From positions 1 to 58,874 of the forward strand of contig CAZXEU010000089.1 of assembly GCA_964639665.1 (NCBI GenBank): a stretch of DNA of 58,874 bases. Reading direction: 5' to 3'. The notes beneath the pieces are model-generated. The model was given only the letters and a program-made list of their open reading frames with translations. It searched no databases and was not told where the DNA came from. Below, one piece after another: positions 48,001 through 57,767 of this stretch. Position 1 is the stretch's first letter; each line of letters starts with the position of its first letter. The DNA comes from CAZXEU01 sp964639665 (GTDB taxonomy: Bacteria; Bacteroidota; Rhodothermia; Rhodothermales; Bin80). The translations under genes were made by a program, and so were the position numbers.

Positions 48001-49140
48001 ATGGAAAGTCAAATCAGGTTGGCCGCGGCGGTCTTGTTGCCAGCTGTTCTGGCCGCCGGCGCATGCCAGCGTGCTGCGGACCAGCGCCACAATCGTCAGG
48101 CAGGCGTCTTTGCACTGGCAGAAGCTTACCGGATTGGCGATGAGGCCGCTGGGGATTCGGTGCTCCTGGGCAGTGTTCGCGGCATGGCCGTTGATTCCAG
48201 AGGGCAGTTATATGTCACGGACAGCGGATTCGGGGGCGTTCGTGTGTATTCGTCTGACGGGGCACTGATTGGCCGAATCGGACGGGAGGGTAGTGGCCCC
48301 GGAGAATTTGCGCAAACACCCTCGGTGCAGGTAGGGCCAGGTGATTCCCTGTACGCATGGGATTCCTACGCGGGTCAGCTGTCCATTTTTGCGCCAACTG
48401 ATCATTCGTTTGTTTCAAGATTGGATGTGGGCTTATCCGAAAGTGATCGCCTCTACCCCTCTGAAGTACTTGCCGCGACGAGCCGAGGCTTCTTCTTCCA
48501 GTACCGGCCCTTTTTCTCAGCGGGCTCCGACGAGCTCAGCAGCAGGCGAGATCGGGTCAAGCTCGTAGACTGGAATGGCGTTGTTTTGGAGGAATCCGTT
48601 GCGGAACTGCCCAGCAGGGAAGGCCTGGCAATTGCAACAAGCACTTCCGTTACTGCTTACGGACTGCCTTTTGCCGTCAGTCCCCACTTCGCCATCGGCT
48701 CCACCCAGGTATTGTACTACGGCTCAAGCGACGCCGTCCGAATTGCAAGCTTGTCACTGATGGATGCCACACAGGAAGAATTCACCGTGCCGCATACGCC
48801 CGTGCCAATCACTCCAGCGGAGCGGGCGCAGACAATCGCGGAAGCTCCCGAAAACTTCCATGAACTGCTGAGAGAACATCTTCCGACCGTCAAGCCGGCA
48901 TTCAGCAGGCTTGTGCCGGACGACGCGGGCCGTCTGTGGATTGAACTGAACCAGAGAGTGGGTGAGGACACAATAACGTGGGTGACTGTGGACGAGGAGG
49001 GTCTTGTAGTCTCCAGAGCTCATCTGTCTGAGAATATGCGGCTATGGGTCATTCGTGGCGGCCGCGCGTATGGTACCTTGACTGATCAGGCAACCGGGGC
49101 GCCGATGGCTGGCGCCTGGGACATCCTTCCGCAGCAATAG
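48001..49140 (+). CDS. 6-bladed beta-propeller lipoprotein
   Basis: 379 residues from the ATG at 48001. A lipoprotein signal (AAAVLLPAVLAAGAC, Cys20) is followed by propeller blades: GMAVDSRGQLYVTDSGFGGV, VYSSDGALIGRIGREGSGPGEF, YAWDSYAGQLSIF. The C-terminal part holds the VKPAFSRLVPDDAGRLWIE blade and ends VIRGGRAYGTLTD. It is paralogous to the gene at 52472: both start with a stretch like IGDEAAGDSVLLGSVRGMAVDS and share the G-E-G-P-G-E-F turn. The TPR-TlpA gene follows 57 bp downstream, so the two may be cotranscribed. Confidence 0.87.
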   Translation: MESQIRLAAAVLLPAVLAAGACQRAADQRHNRQAGVFALAEAYRIGDEAAGDSVLLGSVRGMAVDSRGQLYVTDSGFGGVRVYSSDGALIGRIGREGSGPGEFAQTPSVQVGPGDSLYAWDSYAGQLSIFAPTDHSFVSRLDVGLSESDRLYPSEVLAATSRGFFFQYRPFFSAGSDELSSRRDRVKLVDWNGVVLEESVAELPSREGLAIATSTSVTAYGLPFAVSPHFAIGSTQVLYYGSSDAVRIASLSLMDATQEEFTVPHTPVPITPAERAQTIAEAPENFHELLREHLPTVKPAFSRLVPDDAGRLWIELNQRVGEDTITWVTVDEEGLVVSRAHLSENMRLWVIRGGRAYGTLTDQATGAPMAGAWDILPQQ

Positions 49141-49196
49141 GAATTCGGTATTTGAAGCGTTCTTACACGCTTCAGCTACAGGCGACGGTGCCCTCC

Positions 49197-51290
49197 ATGC
49201 GAAGCGCGACGCCACTTGTGCCATACGCCGCAGTGCTCGCGCTGGCGCTCGCGGCGATTGCCCTTGTCTCTTGTTCGGAATCCGGGCCGAGCGCGGAAGA
49301 GCGCTTGCAGCGGGCGCGCGAGGAATTTGAAGCCTTCAGTTTCCTGGCTGCGCGCGACGGCTTCGCGCAGGCCCTGGAAAGGGACCCTGAATACTCCGAG
49401 GCAGCCTACGGCTACGCCCGCGTTCTTGGCGAACTCAACCAGTACGAGGATGCTGTTGCGGCATTCGAAAAGGCGTTGAAGCTTTCCGCCGATGATCCGC
49501 GCGTGCACGAAGAGTACTTAAGCACGCTGGTCTGGGGCGGAAGGCTTCGCGGTCGGCGCGACTGGCTTGATCGTGCTATCGAACTTGGCAGCGGGACCAT
49601 TCAAGCCTTTCCGCATCGCGTAGGCCCTTATGAAAGCGTTGAGGATGCCGTTGGCGAACTGAACCAGTCGAAGAGATGGCTTGAGATTCTGGACTCGTTG
49701 GCGACCGATGCGGGAGGTACGCACTCCGTGCGCATCGATGCATCGCCGGTCTTTCGCATTCACCGTGTGCAGGCGCGACTGACGGCGGCGCGCTCGGGCG
49801 CCGACGAGGAAGCGGCAGCGGCAATCGAGGACGCATTGCGCCAGGAGCTGGAAGCTGCTAGTGCGGCTGCGAGCGGAGCGGACGCCGACCCGGGGCGCCA
49901 GTACTTTCTGGCCGTCGGGTACGACATTCTGGGAGAATCCGAACGGCAGCGCACATGGCTGAACCGCCTCGATGAAACGCCGGAGGGCCGGCGCATGGGC
50001 GGGAGTATGGTCCATTTTGACGTGCATTTCATGGCCCATTACGCAGCGCGCGATTCGTCCTTTGAAGAGCGGCTGAGAGTCACCGGGCGCTGGAAGCGGC
50101 GCTTCCAGCCAACCTGGGACAGTGGTGATGTCGGCAAATACAGAGTTGCGCTTTCAGAGGAGCTGTCGGTACTGAGTCAGGAAGCCGGGCGTCAGCGGGA
50201 CGAGGCAGGAAGGGCGAGCCCGGAATTGCTGGATCGAGTCATGGACACGAGCCGGGACCTGGTGCGCCTGGATACCTGGCGCGGGGCAGGGCAGTATTCT
50301 CGCATGATCCAGACGCTCCTGGATCATGATGCAAGGCTGGAGGAGGCACTTGAGCTCGCGGACGAGGCAATTTACGCGCTTCAGCAAAGGCATCCCGGCC
50401 TCATCTATCCCGGCGTCCGTCCGGACGCCATGGAGCGCTCGATCGGGAACTGGATTGCCGTCTATGAAAACCACAAGGGGCGGGCGTTCGTGGCCCTGGA
50501 GCGCGACGCGGAAGCCGAGCAGTCATTCCTCTGGGCAATAGACAACGCGCCACGCAGCGACCGCCTTGCGGCACTTGGCAGACTCCTCGCGAGGCAGGGC
50601 AGGGACGAAGAGGCGTACGCGATGCTGGTGGAGGCGTTGGCACGCGACACCGAAGACGAGCGGCTCGGCAATGAAGCCGACAGCGTTCGCGCAACGGCAG
50701 TTGGGGTGGCGGCGCGCCTGGGGGACGGCGATGCGGCTGCGGACGCCGCGCTACTCGACGCCGACCTTGAGGTAGCGCGCCTGGAGGTTGCCGAAGCAGC
50801 CGTACGGCGATTGGTTGACGACCGTCTCGACCGGGAGGCCCCGGATTTCAGCCTGTTTGATACCAAGGGAACCGAGTGGCAATTGTCGCAGCTTCGCGGG
50901 AAGGTTGTGGTGCTTAACTACTGGGCCACCTGGTGTGGGCCGTGCCGCTCCGAGTTTCCGCACTACCGGGACCTGGTCAACTCATATGAGGCTGCCGAAG
51001 ATGTGGTGTTTCTTGCCATCTCAACCGATGTTGATCACAGCGAGACGCGCCAATTCCTCGCGGAGAACGGCTATGACTTTACTGTCCTCTACGATGAAGG
51101 AAGCGCCACGGACTTTGGCGTCAATGGCATACCCGCCCACTATATCCTGGGCCCCGGGGGGCGCATTCAGTACGCTTCTTCGGGCTTCCCGGGAGCCGAG
51201 CGATACAACCGCGAAATGCGATTGCGAATACAGGCGTTGCGCACAAATGGAGAGACTACAGTAAATTCTTCCGCTGCCGGCGGACACTAG
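49197..51290 (+). CDS. TPR lipoprotein with C-terminal TlpA-type thioredoxin domain
   Basis: About 697 residues from the ATG at 49197; a TTG at 49152 is an alternative. A lipoprotein signal (VLALALAAIALVSC) opens the protein. Tetratricopeptide-like helices fill residues about 35-530 (for example YSEAAYGYARVLGELNQYEDAVAAF, quoted in part). The thioredoxin domain covers about residues 545-680 with active site WCGPC near residue 578 and GVNGIPAHYILG, carrying the cis-proline region. TlpA-type proteins reduce or exchange disulfides in the envelope. The long helical N-terminus fused to it is unusual and may bind a partner protein. Confidence 0.88.
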   Translation: MRSATPLVPYAAVLALALAAIALVSCSESGPSAEERLQRAREEFEAFSFLAARDGFAQALERDPEYSEAAYGYARVLGELNQYEDAVAAFEKALKLSADDPRVHEEYLSTLVWGGRLRGRRDWLDRAIELGSGTIQAFPHRVGPYESVEDAVGELNQSKRWLEILDSLATDAGGTHSVRIDASPVFRIHRVQARLTAARSGADEEAAAAIEDALRQELEAASAAASGADADPGRQYFLAVGYDILGESERQRTWLNRLDETPEGRRMGGSMVHFDVHFMAHYAARDSSFEERLRVTGRWKRRFQPTWDSGDVGKYRVALSEELSVLSQEAGRQRDEAGRASPELLDRVMDTSRDLVRLDTWRGAGQYSRMIQTLLDHDARLEEALELADEAIYALQQRHPGLIYPGVRPDAMERSIGNWIAVYENHKGRAFVALERDAEAEQSFLWAIDNAPRSDRLAALGRLLARQGRDEEAYAMLVEALARDTEDERLGNEADSVRATAVGVAARLGDGDAAADAALLDADLEVARLEVAEAAVRRLVDDRLDREAPDFSLFDTKGTEWQLSQLRGKVVVLNYWATWCGPCRSEFPHYRDLVNSYEAAEDVVFLAISTDVDHSETRQFLAENGYDFTVLYDEGSATDFGVNGIPAHYILGPGGRIQYASSGFPGAERYNREMRLRIQALRTNGETTVNSSAAGGH

Positions 51291-51506
51291 TCGCAGATTC
51301 TCTCTCCGCGAGGGTTCTGCCGCGCATCGGGAAGCTCCTACGGACTGAAAGGCGCTGCCCGGATCCCACTCTTGCCGCAGAGAGGCCCCGTTATGCCGGG
51401 CTCCTTGTGGCTCCCACGCAATCCACGCACTTGATTCTTGGGTCAGGTAGCAACTGCCGGCGTGCTTGCCGAACGGCACCCGGATCGAAAGAATTCGGGG
51501 AAACGA

Positions 51507-51764
51507 TTACGCCCGGAGACCGGTCCCCTTTTCTTGCAAGAATCCTTTTCGGCCCCGCATTGCATCGTAATACCCGTAGAGGATAAGGCCCCCCCAAACT
51601 CCCCATCTCCAGCTGGGCTCGGTGTAGGCTACCTGCATGGCAATTAGCGCGATTGCCGCAGGGAAAAAGATGGCGAGGCGAGAGCGTGTCGACATTGCCC
51701 GCATCCGGGGGCGGATGAACGGATAGAGAACAAGGCAGACGGCAAGTGTGATCAGGATGAACAT
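51507..51764 (-). CDS. Small membrane protein of unknown function
   Basis: 85 residues. Three hydrophobic segments are seen at about residues 1-17 (MFILITLAVCLVLYPFI), 30-47 and 54-67. A basic loop, RPRMRAMSTRSR, after the first segment fits the positive-inside rule. No family is recognised. No good ribosome site is visible, so it is only a probable gene. It is convergent with the TPR-TlpA gene, with 216 bp of unassigned sequence between them. Confidence 0.5.
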   Translation of the reverse strand: MFILITLAVCLVLYPFIRPRMRAMSTRSRLAIFFPAAIALIAMQVAYTEPSWRWGVWGGLILYGYYDAMRGRKGFLQEKGTGLRA

Positions 51765-52471
51765 ATCTGCAGCGACCGATCCGAATGCGCAAACATTGGG
51801 TCATTTGCTATGTTTCGCTGACCATTCGGCGCAAGGGAGACACGGGTTGATAGCATTTGCAGCCCGACTACTCTTGATTCAGACGAAATGGGTTGCATGC
51901 TCAGTGCTGTACATGCCTTCGCAGTGGGTGCGATGGACGGTCCAGGAAGACTTATTTGGCCGATCACAATAGGCGCACAAAAGGCACGAGCGGATGAATG
52001 CAAGTGCCGTCAGTGAGTAGTTCGGGGGTATAGCGGATACCGCGCCTCGGCCTCGAAGTACGAGCATCTGGAGCTGCCAGTGGCAGCGCGGCTCACGGCG
52101 CCGTTGTCCGGCAGGGAGACAGAATGCAATGGTCGGCGCATTTAAACTCTCGCGGCGATTTCGGTCGAGCCAGGGAGTCCGAAGTGCTCCAGGCGTAACG
52201 CCGGTCCAGCAAGCCACCTGGAATCCCTCATTCTTTGGACCGTGGCCTTGCGTGTATCTTTCGTTCAGGCGCCCCGTAGACTTTAGGAGCAGGCGATCAA
52301 ATCCCGGACAGCGTAGCTCGAGGTAGGGAGCGGCCGCAGGGGAAACCCGCCAGTTACCCTAACGTTGGGCCGAGATTCTGCGGATAGGCGCTCGACACTG
52401 CATGGCAGGCTATTATTGCTCGGCGTTGCGTCCGCGTTTGGTCGCTGGCACAAGCGTCTCTGCCAAGTCCG
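51765..52471. other. Gap with no recognised gene
   Basis: About 700 bp. No open frame has family wording, an export signal or a ribosome site. It may hold the promoter of the next propeller gene, or the remains of an older gene. Confidence 0.4.
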
Positions 52472-53680
52472 ATGTCCGGCCCCATGTACTCTGCTCAATC
52501 CCCCAAATTCGCCGCCCGTGTTCTTATTCCAGGACTCGCCTCCTTATTTCTTGTCGGCTGTTCCGGGAATGTCACGACCACAGAGGGAGACGACCCGGCG
52601 GAAGGTGCGCGCTTGATATTGTCGGAGGTATTCCGAATCGGCGAGGAGGCTAGTGGAGACCCCGTGCTCTTCGGCCCAATCTTGGGCATGGCCGTAAATT
52701 CTGCCGGCCATCTCTTCGTCGCAGACTGGAATTCAGAATCTGTACATGTATTCTCCAGTGCGGGTGGACTTATCGGACTTGTCGGTAGCCGCGGCGAGGG
52801 GCCGGGTGAATTTGAACGGGCATCTGGTATAGCAATTGGCCGTGATGATACGGTATTCGTTTGGGATGGCCAGAATGATCGGCTGTCCGCCTTTGAACCT
52901 AACAGTCACACCTTTATCTACAGCGTAACTGTAGATGCGAATGATTTCAGCAATCCAAATGCCCTTATCGGCGTGACGGATGCGGGCTTTCTGATTCGCT
53001 TCACGCCGCCGTATTGGGCACCTGGATCCGGCACGGGTCTTTCGCCTGATGCCGGGCGTGTTTCTGTAGTGAAGCTTGTAGACCGGAACGGGGCGATTGT
53101 GGGTGACCCCGTGGCGACCCTGCCCGCCTCCGAAGTAATCGTGCATACGTCCGACGATGCCACCAGCGTCATTCCGCTACCGTTCGGGCGGGGCAACTTT
53201 TTTCGCTGGAGTACGAGCGGTCGCCTTCTATTCGGTTGGAACGAGACCATTGCCATCGCAATAGGTACGACCACCGGGGAGGTGCAAGACACGGTCAAGA
53301 ACGTGACTCGGGCCGCGTCCGTAACCGACAGGGACGTGAACGCCTATCTGAATGGAAGGTCGCGACAGATCAGACAACTCATCAGATCGTACGACCTGCC
53401 CAAGACCAAACCGGCCTACGACACTTTTGTGGTCGACGACCGGGATCGGATCTGGATCAAGATGGCGCGGGAAGCGAAGGAAACTGATGCTACATGGATA
53501 GTCCTAAATGAGGAAAGCGTCGTTGTTGCGAGTGCTGTTCTGCCGGGAAGCATCGAGCTGAGAGTCATCAGTGACGGTCGCGCCTACGGCAGCGGCATGA
53601 CGCAGTCCGGCGAGCCGTTCGTGGCAGCCTACGGCCTTGGCAGCGGAGAATTGGCCTGGACCGAATTCCGGCCTCGCTAG
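52472..53680 (+). CDS. 6-bladed beta-propeller lipoprotein
   Basis: 402 residues, with an alternative ATG at 52484. A lipoprotein signal (VLIPGLASLFLVGC) is followed by propeller blades: GMAVNSAGHLFVADWNSE, VGSRGEGPGEFERASGI, AYDTFVVDDRDRIWIK. It is a paralogue of the gene at 48001, sharing blade motifs and order. By eye the codons are less GC-rich than those of the first 40 kb, which suggests a different origin or weaker selection. The role is unknown; a binding or sensor function is only inferred. Confidence 0.85.
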   Translation: MSGPMYSAQSPKFAARVLIPGLASLFLVGCSGNVTTTEGDDPAEGARLILSEVFRIGEEASGDPVLFGPILGMAVNSAGHLFVADWNSESVHVFSSAGGLIGLVGSRGEGPGEFERASGIAIGRDDTVFVWDGQNDRLSAFEPNSHTFIYSVTVDANDFSNPNALIGVTDAGFLIRFTPPYWAPGSGTGLSPDAGRVSVVKLVDRNGAIVGDPVATLPASEVIVHTSDDATSVIPLPFGRGNFFRWSTSGRLLFGWNETIAIAIGTTTGEVQDTVKNVTRAASVTDRDVNAYLNGRSRQIRQLIRSYDLPKTKPAYDTFVVDDRDRIWIKMAREAKETDATWIVLNEESVVVASAVLPGSIELRVISDGRAYGSGMTQSGEPFVAAYGLGSGELAWTEFRPR

Positions 53681-53824
53681 CTTGGAACGAGCCTCCAATC
53701 CGGGGCCTTAGGTCTCGCGGCGTCTGCGCTAGCGCTCGACCCAAGCTGTCGCGACGGCGAATCTGCCGGTGAAAATGCCTATTCCCGCCTGGCATGTCCC
53801 GGGTATGCCGGGCGCCGATCTTGG

Positions 53825-54091
53825 TCAGCTTTCGGCAAGTATTTCGCGGTTGTATCGCAGCGCCTCGATATAGGCTAGACAGGCCGTCGCTCGGGACTGC
53901 ATCACGGAAATACTATTCCGATACCTGATCGCGTGGCACGTCCGTTCCATGTCCTGGACCGAGACTTCTATCGGTCCGGTAAACGGCTTCGGTAGCGGGT
54001 CATCCCACTGCGGCCCCCGCTGGTTTGCCAGCATCGATGCGCCTAATGTGAACAGAGCGACTAGGCATACGAGAATTACAGTGCGTCGCAT
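53825..54091 (-). CDS. Small secreted protein of unknown function
   Basis: 88 residues from the ATG at 54091, which has an excellent ribosome site (GGGAGGATCC directly before it). A signal peptide is seen (MRRTVILVCLVALFTLGASM, cut near LAN). The mature part is about 65 residues with two cysteines (RTCHAIRYRN and TACLAYIEAL) that could form one disulfide. No family is recognised. It is convergent with the propeller gene at 52472. An inverted repeat lies 29 bases upstream of its start codon. Confidence 0.65.
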   Translation of the reverse strand: MRRTVILVCLVALFTLGASMLANQRGPQWDDPLPKPFTGPIEVSVQDMERTCHAIRYRNSISVMQSRATACLAYIEALRYNREILAES

Positions 54092-54119
54092 GGATCCTCC
54101 CAGGTTGGGTTTGGAGTTT

Positions 54120-54142
54120 GGAGTACTCGGAATTCGTACTCC
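54120..54142. promoter_or_regulatory. Inverted repeat upstream of the small secreted protein
   Basis: GGAGTAC (54120-54126) and GTACTCC (54136-54142) enclose 9 bases. It sits about 30-50 bases before the start codon of the leftward gene at 53825-54091, where an operator or leader hairpin would act. A preceding TTTGGAG tandem on the plus strand adjoins it. Confidence 0.4.
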
Positions 54143-55320
54143 CGCATGGATGGCGGGGCAAAGGCGCTGGCCCGCCGACTCGGACATCGTTAGCGCTGGC
54201 CCCGGCTAGGTCAGAAGTTCCACGAAAGTCTGCGGGAACAGGTTTCTCATGTTCGGCAAGTATCGGCGATTTCGCGGCGAATGGCCGGCTAGGCAATAAG
54301 GGTGCGGGCTTCCGCCGTGCATTAATTGCTTGCCACGAAATACCAACAGAACGTTGCAAGTGGAGCGCTGCCTTGGCCGTAGGTGGTCCGGGCGCCCCTG
54401 GTAGCCGCATTGAATCGCCTATTGGCACTTCCGAGAAGTGGGCAAGGAGTGCACTTGTCTTCTCGGCCGTTGATGCCAATCGGTCACGCAACTTGGGAGG
54501 CACTGCGCGCACTCCGATATTCAGCGCATGACTCAAGAGAAGCACGGCCTGCTGCGCTCTGTGAAACCGAGCAGGCAGAATTCTTGCCATGGCTCGTTGC
54601 AGCGGCCGGTACCTGCTTCTGCATCATCACATAGCAGCGGCGCAATGCCACCTGCAAACGACGCCGGGTGGCTGCAGGTCAGGGCACTCTGATCCTGTAA
54701 TTGGAGGGTGCGTGCCTGGCACTGCGACGCTTCCCACTTTGCTCCAGCAACCGCATCATCGGGGCAAAGCGCCGCTCGTATCGGGCGGAATCACAAGCAT
54801 GTTCACCGAGGATTACCGGTGTAGGTCGTTTGTTGGATTCGGCGGACGGCTCGTCGCCTTGCCGGTGCAGACATATCCTCAGAAAACGGGACATTGGCCG
54901 ATCGCATAATTCGAATTTCGAATGCTTGGCAGATGCGGCGTACGCATGTCACTGAGCTTCACGGGCGTCACCAATCGAATTCCAGTCAGAAACAGGGGAG
55001 CACGTCAGCGCAAGCGTCTGTAGCCAGGACTCGTGCACCCGGTGAACGTATAGCTCCACCAACAACCACCAGGGTTCTGCACGTAGGTGTTTCGAAGGCG
55101 TACTGCACGGCCGGGTCCTTGGGGTCTATCGTCCGGCCTCCTGGGCCCTTGGCGCAACTGCCCTCAAAGCCACCCGTATCGTATACATATGGGCTAGTCT
55201 GAACTGTGGTTTGGCTGCATGCTTTGCTTCAATCGTCCGGGAGAGCCGAGTGTAGTGAGCTGCGTGGCCGCATCTCCTTCGCGGCCCTGACACGCCGGCT
55301 GATGATCCACGCGGGCCGAA
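54143..55320. other. Large gap with no recognised gene
   Basis: About 1.2 kb, the longest gene-free stretch in the window. Open frames on both strands lack family wording, export signals or ribosome sites. A decayed gene or unannotated small RNA is possible but nothing specific is visible. Confidence 0.45.
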
Positions 55321-57681
55321 ATGACTACCAAGCCCCGGAATCCTGAACTGCGAGCGCAATCTGATCCGGTGCTGGCCGGTAGCTCGCGGCGCATGCAAAT
55401 TGAGCCCGCTCGCTGCGGACTAGTCGCTGCACCAAGCGGACCTGGTCTGCTCCCGGCTCTGGCGGGAATGCTCAGCGTAATAACGCTGGCAGTCGCGCTT
55501 CCTTTTGATGCTGCCAGCCAGACGGTTTTCTGGCCGCTTGTTCGCGGTAGCATTGCCGATGGCGATGGCATGCCGCTGGAGTTCGTGAACGTGCAGATTG
55601 CCGGTTCCACGGACGGAGCGGCTACGACGACGGACGGCTGGTTTGAATTCCGGACGCGCCATACAGGAGAGCAGCGAATCCGGGCCACGATGATCGGATT
55701 CGAAGAACACCTGGAGCCGGTATTCCTTACGTCGGGCGACACCGTCACCGTTATTATCGTTCTTCGAAAAGCTCTCGTCAGACTGAACGAGACCATCGTC
55801 GAAGCGGACGCCTACACTACAGGTGATGCTGAGGCTGCTACGCTAAAGACGTTGGAAGTGGTTACGACCGCTGGCGCGGCTGCCGATATATTCCAGGCAA
55901 TAAAGACGTTTCCGGGCCTTGCAATGGTAGACGAAGGCGCAGGGCTCTTCGTTCGCGGCGGCGACGTGAGTGAAACGGTCGTCCTTCTGGACCAGGCGAC
56001 CGTGACTCATCCGTACAAGTTCGAGACTCCCACCGGTGGCGTCTTCGGGACCATATCCCCTTTTCTGGTTCGAGGCACGGTGTTCTCGGCCGGTGGTTTC
56101 TCCGCCAAGTACGGGAACGCGCTCTCAGCAATTCTGGCTATGGACAGCCAGGATATGCCTCCGGCTCAGCAATACACTCTGGGTCTTGGGATCGCTGCCG
56201 CATCAGTGGCGGCTCACGTCCCGCTGGTTGCCCGAAGATTGGGCTTGCGCTTTACGGGTAACCGCAGCTCTACGGGCGCAATGTTCCGGCTCAACGGCCA
56301 GAAGGACCGGTTCGTGACTACCCCGAGGAGTCTCGACGGCAATCTCAGCGTCATTTACCAGTATTCACCCGCCGGTCGCGTGAAGCTGTTCAATTTCGTA
56401 ACTGATGAATCGGTGGGAGTGTATGTACCGGAGCCTTCATTCGATGGCACTTACCGTGGCGAGACTACCAGCTGGCTCCACAATATTCAGTGGACGGACG
56501 TCGTCGGGGATTGGTTTGTGCAAGCCAGCGCCTCACTGAGTCGCTATGCAGCCCGACAGCAGCTAGGAGGTCTTGACCTTGAGCCGGGCGATGACATGTA
56601 CAAGCTTAGAATCGATGCCGAGCACGAGTACAATCGGCGCCTTGGCCTGCGCGTCGGCGCCGAGGCCGAACGCACGCTAAGCCACTTTGTGGGTAGTGTA
56701 CCGACTCATGATAGAGTTCTTGATCCCCGCGCGCAGAAGCTGGTCTTGGATGAGACCGACTCTGCAACGCGCGTCGGCGTTTATGGAGAAGGGGAATTCG
56801 GGCTGGCCAGACGGCTTGTGCTGGTGGCCGGCATTCGGGCAGATTTCCACTCGATGTCGGATCGCGCCACGATTGATCCGCGTTTCTCCGTTCGATACCT
56901 GGTTTCAGAAGCATCGCGTATCCGGCTGGCCTGGGGTCTGTTTCATCAATACGCGTCGCCTTACCAGTACAATGCGACCTCCTCCTTGTCGGCCCTCAAG
57001 CCCCAGATGGCACGCCATTTCATATTGGGTTGGCATACGGAGCACGGACCATGGATGCTTCGGCTGGAGGCCTATGACAAACAGTACCGCGATCTGACGC
57101 TTGCCACAAGCGGATCGACCTTTACGAGTTCAAGCGAGGGCAGCGCGCGAGGTCTGGATTTCTTTCTGAAGTACAGCGCCTATCTGGAGACCCGCCTGAA
57201 CGGCTGGATTGCTTACTCGCTGCTTGACTCCAAGCGGCTGCAGACTCGTTATCTCGGTCGCTCGCAGTTGATTGAGCAGGGACCCTCTCCTTTTGACATC
57301 ACCCACAACCTGGCGATCGTCGGCAAGGTAAGAGTTGCCTGGTATCTGTACGGCAGCGTTACGCTCAGGCATGCCACTGGACGTCCGATTACGCCCGTGC
57401 TGGACGCCATTGCTGGAGAAGAGGGGAATTACTATTTGCCCGTCGAGGGACCACCGGGGTCAGAGCGTCTGCCCGATTTCCGCAGACTGGACGTGTCAGC
57501 AAGTTACTTCCTGCCGTTGGGAGCGCACAATGCCACCGTCTACTTCTCCGTAGGCAATGCGCTTAACAGACCCAATGTACTGGACTACGACTATGCCCTG
57601 GACTATTCCACGCGCAGCAAACGGTCCACGCAGTACCGTCGATTCCTCTATTTCGGAGCGGTAATAAATCTCTCACCTTAG
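55321..57681 (+). CDS. TonB-dependent receptor with N-terminal carboxypeptidase-regulatory-like domain
   Basis: 786 residues. A signal peptide is likely around residues 48-67 (ALAGMLSVITLAVALPFDA), so the true start may be later than 55321. Residues about 75-160 form a carboxypeptidase-regulatory-like beta-sandwich (RGSIADGDGMPLEFVNVQIAG). The plug domain follows, with a weak but recognisable VFVRGG-like element (GLFVRGGDVSETVVLLD), and from about residue 280 a beta-barrel ending in a terminal strand YRRFLYFGAVINLS. These receptors import large ligands across the outer membrane with TonB energy. Its small TPR neighbour is 86 bp downstream. Confidence 0.88.
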   Translation: MTTKPRNPELRAQSDPVLAGSSRRMQIEPARCGLVAAPSGPGLLPALAGMLSVITLAVALPFDAASQTVFWPLVRGSIADGDGMPLEFVNVQIAGSTDGAATTTDGWFEFRTRHTGEQRIRATMIGFEEHLEPVFLTSGDTVTVIIVLRKALVRLNETIVEADAYTTGDAEAATLKTLEVVTTAGAAADIFQAIKTFPGLAMVDEGAGLFVRGGDVSETVVLLDQATVTHPYKFETPTGGVFGTISPFLVRGTVFSAGGFSAKYGNALSAILAMDSQDMPPAQQYTLGLGIAAASVAAHVPLVARRLGLRFTGNRSSTGAMFRLNGQKDRFVTTPRSLDGNLSVIYQYSPAGRVKLFNFVTDESVGVYVPEPSFDGTYRGETTSWLHNIQWTDVVGDWFVQASASLSRYAARQQLGGLDLEPGDDMYKLRIDAEHEYNRRLGLRVGAEAERTLSHFVGSVPTHDRVLDPRAQKLVLDETDSATRVGVYGEGEFGLARRLVLVAGIRADFHSMSDRATIDPRFSVRYLVSEASRIRLAWGLFHQYASPYQYNATSSLSALKPQMARHFILGWHTEHGPWMLRLEAYDKQYRDLTLATSGSTFTSSSEGSARGLDFFLKYSAYLETRLNGWIAYSLLDSKRLQTRYLGRSQLIEQGPSPFDITHNLAIVGKVRVAWYLYGSVTLRHATGRPITPVLDAIAGEEGNYYLPVEGPPGSERLPDFRRLDVSASYFLPLGAHNATVYFSVGNALNRPNVLDYDYALDYSTRSKRSTQYRRFLYFGAVINLSP

Positions 57682-57767
57682 CACCCGTGGCAATGCAGAC
57701 AGACCAAGCGTGTCTACCACAGCGCGGCCTTGAAGAAGAAACCGGATACCAGCAGATCCGGAAACCA

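Noticed and set aside
54000..54590. A 196-codon minus-strand frame upstream of the small secreted protein
   Set aside because: Its composition is random-looking, it has no family wording, and it overlaps the much better supported small gene.
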